DNA from: Sphingomonadaceae bacterium
GTDB taxonomy: Bacteria; Pseudomonadota; Alphaproteobacteria; Sphingomonadales; Sphingomonadaceae
Assembly (NCBI GenBank): GCA_021732525.1
Contig: JAKFUU010000054.1
Coordinates: forward strand, 1 to 33,189
Reading direction: 5' to 3'
DNA: 33,189 bases
Below are positions 28,929 through 33,189 of this stretch, piece after piece (position 1 is the stretch's first letter; the number at the start of each line of letters is the position of its first letter). A program made the translations under genes and the position numbers. The notes under the pieces are model-generated. The model worked only from the letters and a program-made list of their open reading frames with translations. It was not told the origin of the DNA and made no database searches.

Positions 28929-28963
28929 ACCACATACCGACTGGTTGGTATGTGGTCAATATG
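28922..28963. promoter_or_regulatory. 42-bp palindromic operator and overlapping promoter of the TetR operon
   Basis: Two perfect 17-bp arms (28922-28938 and 28947-28963) flank the 8-bp spacer GACTGGTT. The centre TACCGACTGGTTGGTA fits the style of TetR-family operators (ACCnACnnGTnGGT). Inside lies a promoter-like pair, TTGACC (28926-28931) and TATGTG (28949-28954), 17 bp apart. The predicted transcription start falls on or next to the ATG at 28961, whose three bases are the end of the right arm. A bound repressor would cover the promoter and start codon completely. Confidence 0.75.
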
Positions 28964-29587
28964 ACGAGTCGCACTACAACCTCTCCTCGCCCGTCTGCTC
29001 GATTGAAACTGATCGAGGCGGCGCATATTCTGGTGCGGCGGCGGGGCTATGCGGCCACTTCGGTCGATGAAATCTGCGCGGGTGCGGGGGTTTCCAAAGG
29101 GGCTTTCTTCCACCATTTTGCCTCCAAAGAAGCGCTCGCCGCTGCGGCCGCGCAAGCATGGACCGCGCACGCCGAACAATTTATCTTCACCTTGCCCGAT
29201 TGGACCAGGATCAAAGACCCGCTCGAACGCCTGCTCGCCCATATTGATTTTCGCGCCGCGATGATGGACGGCCCCGCCGAAGCCTATACTTGCTATGTCG
29301 GCACGATGGTGCAGGAAAGTTTCGCCAGCAGCGAGATACTGCGTCAGGCGGGCGATGCGAGCATCACCGCTTACGCAGAACGGCTCGCCGAAGATATTGA
29401 CGCGGCCATTGCGCTTTATGGTATCAAGGACGGCGTCACTGGCATCAGCCTGGCCTATCATCTGCAGGCGGTGCTGCAAGGCGCTTTCATCCTCGCCAAG
29501 GCCAAGGCCGACCCCGCCATCGCCCGCGACAGTGCCGCACATTTGAAAAATTACGTTGTTATGCTGTTTGACAGAAAGGAAGCTTGA
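28961..29587 (+). CDS. TetR/AcrR family transcriptional regulator
   Basis: A 208-residue repressor-type protein. The N-terminal helix-turn-helix is clear: RLKLIEAAHILVRRRGYAATSVDEICAGAGVSKGAFFHHFASKEAL, about residues 14-58. The ligand-binding C-terminal part is all-helical and contains a cysteine in AYTCYVGTMVQ, which could sense an electrophile, though that is speculation. ATG 28961 is preferred over GTG 28952 because the latter would sit in the -10 box; no Shine-Dalgarno precedes the ATG, consistent with a leaderless message. It is the first gene of a co-directional group of six genes and probably controls that group and itself. Confidence 0.9.
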   Translation: MTSRTTTSPRPSARLKLIEAAHILVRRRGYAATSVDEICAGAGVSKGAFFHHFASKEALAAAAAQAWTAHAEQFIFTLPDWTRIKDPLERLLAHIDFRAAMMDGPAEAYTCYVGTMVQESFASSEILRQAGDASITAYAERLAEDIDAAIALYGIKDGVTGISLAYHLQAVLQGAFILAKAKADPAIARDSAAHLKNYVVMLFDRKEA

Positions 29588-29589
29588 CC

Positions 29590-30033
29590 ATGCCCAATAT
29601 CGTCCATCTTCACCGCATTTTTCCCGTATCTCCTGCTAAGCTGTTCCGCGCCTTCACCGATGCGCAGGCGATGGCGCAGTGGTTGCCGCCCTATGGCTTC
29701 ACCGCGGCCGTCCATCAATTGGAGGCGAAGGTCGGCGGCAGGCACCGCATGTCCTTCACCAATTTCACCAGCGGGAATAGCCATAGTTTTGGCGGCGAAT
29801 ATCTGGAATTTCTTCCCGATGAGAGGCTTAAATATACCGACCGTTTTGACGACCCTAATCTGCCCGGCGAAATGGTCGTGACGGTGGATTTTAAGGCGGT
29901 CGCTATGGGCTGCGAAATCCGCATCGAACAAGCGGGAATTCCCGATATGATCCCGGTGGAGGCCTGTTATCTGGGCTGGCAGGAATCGCTCGACAAGCTG
30001 GCACGGCTCGTCACCCCCGAAATCCCCGACTGA
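29590..30033 (+). CDS. SRPBCC/AHSA1 domain protein
   Basis: A 147-residue cytosolic protein of the AHSA1-type SRPBCC fold: FPVSPAKLFRAFTDAQAMAQWLPP near the start, GGRHRMSFTNF and FGGEYLEFLPDERLKYTDRF in the strand region, and YLGWQESLDKLARLV in the C-terminal helix. Such proteins bind hydrophobic ligands; the ligand is unknown. ATG 29590 is 2 bp after the TetR stop, with AAGGA about 9 nt upstream inside the TetR gene, so translation is coupled. The longer frame from TTG 29584 is less likely. Confidence 0.88.
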   Translation: MPNIVHLHRIFPVSPAKLFRAFTDAQAMAQWLPPYGFTAAVHQLEAKVGGRHRMSFTNFTSGNSHSFGGEYLEFLPDERLKYTDRFDDPNLPGEMVVTVDFKAVAMGCEIRIEQAGIPDMIPVEACYLGWQESLDKLARLVTPEIPD

Positions 30034-30062
30034 CTGGCAATTATTTTTTGAGGAGAAAGACA

Positions 30063-30494
30063 ATGAATGATCATGCAAACACCGCGCCCACCGGCGGCCT
30101 TACCCCGCATATCCAAATTGGCGATAAGCGCGCCGCCGAAGCCATCGATTTTTACAAAAAGGCATTTGAAGCCGTCGAGATACGGCGGATGCCCGCCGAA
30201 GACGGCGTTCGTTTGATGCATGCGCATGTTCACATCAACGGCGCGTCGTTGATGCTGCATGATGAATTCCCAGAATTTGTTAGTCCCGAAGAGGCCGACA
30301 TGGCGGTCGGTAGCGGCATGACGATCCACCTGCAAGTCGATGACGCCGACAAATGGTTCGACCGCGCGGTGGCGGCGGGCGCAACCCCCGTGATGCCGGT
30401 CGAGGACACATTCTGGGGCGACCGTTACGGCCAGGTTAAAGACCCCTTCGGCTATCGTTGGTCGATGGGTCATCCGCTCGCCAAGGACGCATGA
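30063..30494 (+). CDS. VOC (glyoxalase/PhnB-like) family protein
   Basis: A 143-residue single vicinal-oxygen-chelate protein of the PhnB/glyoxalase-like type. The first beta-alpha-beta unit is LTPHIQIGDKRAAEAIDFYKKAFEAVEIRRM, the second has MTIHLQVDDADKWFDRAVAAGATPVMPVEDTFWGDRYGQVKDPFGYRWSM. The GDRYG-V-DPFGYRW tail is typical of this subgroup. Function is not known; members include metal-dependent lyases, dioxygenases and binding proteins. GAGGAG lies 8-9 nt upstream of the ATG. It is the third gene of the TetR-led group. Confidence 0.9.
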   Translation: MNDHANTAPTGGLTPHIQIGDKRAAEAIDFYKKAFEAVEIRRMPAEDGVRLMHAHVHINGASLMLHDEFPEFVSPEEADMAVGSGMTIHLQVDDADKWFDRAVAAGATPVMPVEDTFWGDRYGQVKDPFGYRWSMGHPLAKDA

Positions 30495-30517
30495 TTAAAT
30501 ACGAAAGGAGAAAGACT

Positions 30518-30889
30518 ATGGCATATATAGACGGTTTCGTAATCGCCATTCCCAAGGCGAATAAGCAGAAATTTATCGACCATGCGCAAATGGCCGACGG
30601 CATGTTCATGGAAATGGGGGCAACGCGCATCCTCGAATGTTGGGGCGAGGATGTGCCCGATGGCACGACCACCGATTTTCGAAAGGCGGTGAAGGCGGCC
30701 GAGGATGAAGATGTCATCTTCAGCTGGATTGAATGGCCCGACAAGGAAACCCGCGACAAAGCCTATGCGATCATGATGGACCCGGACAATAAAGACCCGC
30801 GGATGGATATGGAGAAAAACCCCATGCCCTTTGACGGCAAACGCATGATATATGGCGGATTTGCGCCCGTTGTAACGATGGAGAAATAG
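30518..30889 (+). CDS. DUF1428 family protein
   Basis: A 123-residue protein of the DUF1428 family, recognised from YIDGFVIAIPKANKQKFIDHA, the ECWGEDVPDGTTTDF block, VIFSWIEWPDKETRDKA and FDGKRMIYGGFAPVV. The fold is a ferredoxin-like dimeric alpha-beta barrel; no activity is established. There is no signal peptide. The leader AAAGGAGAAAGACT just before the ATG closely resembles that of the preceding VOC gene (GAGGAGAAAGACA), suggesting matched translation rates in the operon. Confidence 0.92.
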   Translation: MAYIDGFVIAIPKANKQKFIDHAQMADGMFMEMGATRILECWGEDVPDGTTTDFRKAVKAAEDEDVIFSWIEWPDKETRDKAYAIMMDPDNKDPRMDMEKNPMPFDGKRMIYGGFAPVVTMEK

Positions 30890-30917
30890 GGATAGTGTCT
30901 AATAAAAGGAGATGGAG

Positions 30918-31721
30918 ATGACTAACAAACATGGCGATTTCATTTGGTATGAGCTGCTGACGGGCGATGCCGATGCGGCGGGCGATTTTTATGGCAAGGT
31001 TGTGGGCTGGACATCGGCCCGCGCGGGCCAGCCCGGCATGGATTACCGCTTCTTCTCCTCGGGCGACGGCAGCGATACTAAGGACGGTATCGGCGGTTAT
31101 ATGGCGATTACGCCGGAAATGGCCAGCGGAGGCGCGCAGCCTTGTTGGCTGGGTTATATCGCGGTGGACGATGCCGATGCAAGCTTGGCCAAGCTGACCG
31201 CTGCGGGCGGCACCGTGTTGATGCCCGCGATGGATCTGGACGGTGTGGGCCGGATAGCGATGGCCGCTGACCCGCAAGGCGCGCCCTTTTACATCATGAA
31301 GGATGCATCGAACGAAGCAAGCCACGCCTTTGCCGCAACCGAGCCCAAAATGGGCCATTGCGGATGGAACGAGCTATCCTCATCCGATCCGGAGGCCGCG
31401 AAGAATTTTTACGGCGCGCTGTTTGGCTGGATGAAAGATAGCGATATGGATATGGGACCGATAGGCAAATATGAATTTTGGAAACCCGGCGACGGACGCG
31501 AATTTATGCTCGGGGCGGTCATGCCGCTGATGCCCGGAATGCCCGCATCGGCCTGGACCTATTATTTCCGTGTGGCCGATATCGACAGCGCGGTTGCGGC
31601 GATCAAAGCGGGCGGCGGCAAGATGTTGCAAGAGCCAACCGAAATCCCCGGTGGCGATTTTTCCATCACCGCGGTGGACCCGCATGGCGCAGCATTCGGA
31701 CTGGTCGGGCCGCGAACATGA
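30918..31721 (+). CDS. Two-domain VOC (glyoxalase-like) protein
   Basis: A 267-residue protein made of two tandem VOC modules of about 125 residues each. Each starts with a similar phrase: FIWYELLTGDADAAGDFYGKVVGW at about residues 8-31, and CGWNELSSSDPEAAKNFYGALFGW at about 141-164. Each ends with AADPQGAPFYIM or AVDPHGAAFGLVG. It resembles CFP-30B/hydroxylase-like VOC proteins of unknown substrate. ATG 30918 is chosen over 30912 since AGGAG needs the longer spacing. Its TGA overlaps the ATG of the redoxin gene (ATGA). Fourth gene after TetR. Confidence 0.9.
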   Translation: MTNKHGDFIWYELLTGDADAAGDFYGKVVGWTSARAGQPGMDYRFFSSGDGSDTKDGIGGYMAITPEMASGGAQPCWLGYIAVDDADASLAKLTAAGGTVLMPAMDLDGVGRIAMAADPQGAPFYIMKDASNEASHAFAATEPKMGHCGWNELSSSDPEAAKNFYGALFGWMKDSDMDMGPIGKYEFWKPGDGREFMLGAVMPLMPGMPASAWTYYFRVADIDSAVAAIKAGGGKMLQEPTEIPGGDFSITAVDPHGAAFGLVGPRT

Positions 31722-32191
31722 GCCAGCCTGGGCAGATCGCCCCCGAACTTATCGTCAGCCAATGGTTCAACACGCCGGAGCCATTATCGCTCGAAGGATT
31801 GCGCGGCAGCGTCTTGCTGCTTCACGCTTTCCAGATGCTCTGCCCCGGCTGCGTCGCCCATGGCACGCCGCAAGCCGAAAAGGCGCACCGGTTGTTTAAG
31901 GGCGCGGGTCTGAAGGTTATCGGCCTTCACACCGTATTCGAACATCATGCGGCCATGACACCCATTGCGCTCGATGCTTATATTCACGAATATCAGCTAA
32001 CCATGCCGATCGGCGTCGATCAAGCGGGTGAAGGCACACCGATGCCCGTGACCATGGGCCGATATCATATGCGCGGCACGCCCACGCATATATTGATTGG
32101 CCGTGATGGCCGGATCCTGCATCACGGATTTGGTCAGGAGGAGGATATGGCGCTAGGTGCGCGGATTGCAGCGGCGTTGGAAAGGAAATGA
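31718..32191 (+). CDS. Redoxin/thioredoxin-fold protein with CPGC motif
   Basis: A 157-residue thioredoxin-fold protein of the redoxin/AhpC-TSA-like type. The active-site motif is CPGC at residues 42-45 (AFQMLCPGCVAHG), and the cis-proline loop is RGTPTHILIGRDGRI. The spacing of strands fits TlpA-like reductases, but there is no signal peptide or membrane anchor, so it is predicted cytosolic. It may reduce disulfides or peroxides. Start ATG 31718 overlaps the VOC stop by ATGA, so it is translationally coupled and forms the last gene of the TetR-led operon. Confidence 0.88.
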   Translation: MSQPGQIAPELIVSQWFNTPEPLSLEGLRGSVLLLHAFQMLCPGCVAHGTPQAEKAHRLFKGAGLKVIGLHTVFEHHAAMTPIALDAYIHEYQLTMPIGVDQAGEGTPMPVTMGRYHMRGTPTHILIGRDGRILHHGFGQEEDMALGARIAAALERK

Positions 32192-32378
32192 GCAAAAATA
32201 CGGTCTGTCTCTGGTATGATGGCGCAGTGGAAAAGGCCCCCCGCGGCGCGAGGGTGATGCGAATGGTGCAGCCAGTTTGCGGCGCGGCGGCCGGTTACTT
32301 AAGCGGATATCATCTGCTTCCCATGACCCTCTTGTTTTCGCGGTAAGATGCAAAGCGTAATATCGGCCTATCGCGCGG

Positions 32379-32407
32379 TTGACTTTTGCCGCACATCGCC
32401 ATAATGC
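32379..32407 (+). promoter_or_regulatory. Predicted promoter of rpmH-rnpA-yidD
   Basis: TTGACT (32379-32384) and TAATGC (32402-32407) are separated by 17 bp, a sigma-70-like pair, leaving a leader of about 70-75 nt before rpmH. The 294-bp gap from 32192 to 32485 shows no supportable gene and no clear terminator for the preceding operon. Confidence 0.55.
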
Positions 32408-32485
32408 GCCGATCAACAAAGGCGGTCTCCGTTTGGATTCGGGGGCATTTTGCTTTTTTTATCTATAATTCTAAGGATTACCGCA

Positions 32486-32620
32486 ATGAAGCGCACCTTT
32501 CAACCAAGCAACCTTGTGCGGGCGCGCCGCCATGGTTTCCGCCACCGGATGGCAACCGCCGCGGGCCGTGCCATCTTGAATGCCCGGCGCGCGCGGGGCC
32601 GCAAGAAGCTGTCCGCTTAA
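32486..32620 (+). CDS. rpmH: 50S ribosomal protein L34
   Basis: A 44-residue, strongly basic ribosomal protein. The start [19 protein letters not shown] and the end [10 protein letters not shown] match L34 along its whole length. It sits in the large ribosomal subunit. AAGGA is 8-9 nt upstream of the ATG. The gene is followed by rnpA and yidD, the conserved bacterial order. As in other alphaproteobacteria, dnaA is not upstream. Confidence 0.98.
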   Translation: MKRTFQPSNLVRARRHGFRHRMATAAGRAILNARRARGRKKLSA

Positions 32621-32641
32621 TTATTCACCTTAATTATTCAC
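32617..32641 (+). repeat. 12-bp direct repeat at the end of rpmH
   Basis: TTAATTATTCAC occurs at 32617-32628 and again at 32630-32641, a 13-bp period. The first copy contains the rpmH stop codon TAA. The second lies 17 bp before the rnpA start. It looks like a local duplication in the rpmH-rnpA spacer. Confidence 0.7.
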
Positions 32642-32658
32642 TGGGCGGGGGCGTGCCG

Positions 32659-32994
32659 ATGCCGCCTTACAAGATAATAACGAAACGCGCTGATTTCCTT
32701 CGCGCGAACCGGGGCAAACGATTCGCACGTCCCGGCTTTGTATTGTTGGTTTCCGATCGCGGCGATCATGATCCTGCCATTCGGCTGGGCATCACCATCA
32801 CCAAAAAAGTGGGTAACGCAGTGATCCGCAACCGGATGCGGCGGCGGTTCCGCAGCCTGATGCGTGAGATGTTGGCAGATAGCGGCAAACCCGGCGCGGA
32901 TCATATATTGATCGGGCGGACGGACGGGATCGAGATGGATTTTGGCCAGCTCCGCGCCGATTTGCATAAAGCCTTTGCGCGGATCGCGGTATGA
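32659..32994 (+). CDS. rnpA: Ribonuclease P protein component
   Basis: A 111-residue basic protein that pairs with RNase P RNA to cut tRNA 5' leaders. Visible features are KRADFLRANRGKRFARPGFVLLV near the start, LGITITKKVGNAVIRNRMRRRFR (the RNR signature that contacts RNA) and LIGRTDGIEMDFGQLRADLHKA at the end. Start is ATG 32659; GTG 32653 two codons earlier is possible. A G-rich stretch GGGCGGGGG serves as ribosome site. The TGA overlaps the yidD ATG by ATGA. Confidence 0.95.
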   Translation: MPPYKIITKRADFLRANRGKRFARPGFVLLVSDRGDHDPAIRLGITITKKVGNAVIRNRMRRRFRSLMREMLADSGKPGADHILIGRTDGIEMDFGQLRADLHKAFARIAV

Positions 32995-33189
32995 TGGCCC
33001 GGCTGCTGATCCTGATCGCGCGCGGCTGGCAGCTTGGCCCATCGCGGATTCTGCCGCCGACATGCCGTTATAGCCCCAGCTGTTCGCAATATGCGATTAT
33101 CGCGCTGCGCAAATATGGCGCAATTAAGGGTAGCTGGCTGGCGGCGAAGCGGCTATTGCGCTGCCAACCATGGGGCGGGCACGGGCATG
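32991..33189 (+). CDS. yidD: Membrane protein insertion efficiency factor YidD (partial)
   Basis: The first 66 codons of yidD, cut by the window edge. The family core is clear: PPTCRYSPSCSQYAIIALRKYGAIKGSWLAAKRLLRCQPWGGHG, with the conserved cysteines. YidD is a small, membrane-associated protein that assists YidC in membrane protein insertion; yidC would be expected to follow outside the window. The start MM overlaps the rnpA stop, so rpmH-rnpA-yidD forms one transcription unit. Confidence 0.95.
   Translation, partial: MMARLLILIARGWQLGPSRILPPTCRYSPSCSQYAIIALRKYGAIKGSWLAAKRLLRCQPWGGHGH

Noticed and set aside
32192-32419. Minus-strand open frame in the gap before rpmH
   Set aside because: It has no ribosome site, no family resemblance and runs over the rpmH promoter and the end of the redoxin gene.
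32464-32469. TATAAT as the rpmH promoter -10 box
   Set aside because: No -35 element is found 16-18 bp upstream, and the resulting transcript would start at or after the Shine-Dalgarno sequence.

Overview
The window reads as chromosomal DNA of an alphaproteobacterium, most likely in the Sphingomonadales. This rests on an UrcA-family secreted protein, xseA next to a DUF2093 gene, a long-chain fatty-acyl-AMP ligase, a UvrA whose first zinc motif reads CPVSG, and a GTTC-N7-GTTC LexA box of the alphaproteobacterial type in front of uvrA. Genus cannot be fixed from the sequence. Gene density is high, starts and stops are often coupled, and no phage, plasmid, IS transposase, CRISPR array, tRNA or rRNA was seen.

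Layout. 1-5.6 kb: UrcA protein; purD and xseA head to head with overlapping start codons; DUF2093; an M23 lipoprotein; a VanX-like dipeptidase. 5.6-8.6 kb: uvrA, co-oriented with the dipeptidase and preceded by an SOS box. 8.6-12.5 kb: a secreted YtcJ-like amidohydrolase coupled to a 3-hydroxyisobutyrate-dehydrogenase-like enzyme, divergent from threonine dehydratase. 12.5-14.7 kb: a three-gene unit of an exported SRPBCC-like protein, a RimB-type retropepsin-like protein and RimK. 14.9-19.2 kb: a GGDEF-EAL membrane protein and the fatty-acyl-AMP ligase. 19.3-22.2 kb: recX, then katG with a clear intrinsic terminator. 22.3-27.9 kb: aminopeptidase P, divergent from an exported oligopeptidase B-like enzyme, and comM. 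28.1-32.2 kb: an exported ClpP-fold protein, then a TetR-led operon (SRPBCC, VOC, DUF1428, double VOC, redoxin) under a very long palindromic operator. 32.4 kb to the end: rpmH-rnpA-yidD, the last cut by the window edge.

The least expected structures are non-coding. Two copies of a ~138-bp triple-hairpin element lie between convergent genes 10 kb apart. Outer parts of both copies have the same orientation, but the apical loop of the central 31-bp hairpin is inverted in one copy relative to the other. A 42-bp near-perfect palindrome covers the putative promoter and the start codon of the TetR gene, suggesting a leaderless, self-repressed operon.

Several units look like coupled systems: uvrA plus dipeptidase (possible SOS co-expression), SRPBCC-RimB-RimK (protein tailing with glutamate), and the TetR operon (possible electrophile or oxidant response). 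These functional links are inference from gene order and spacing.
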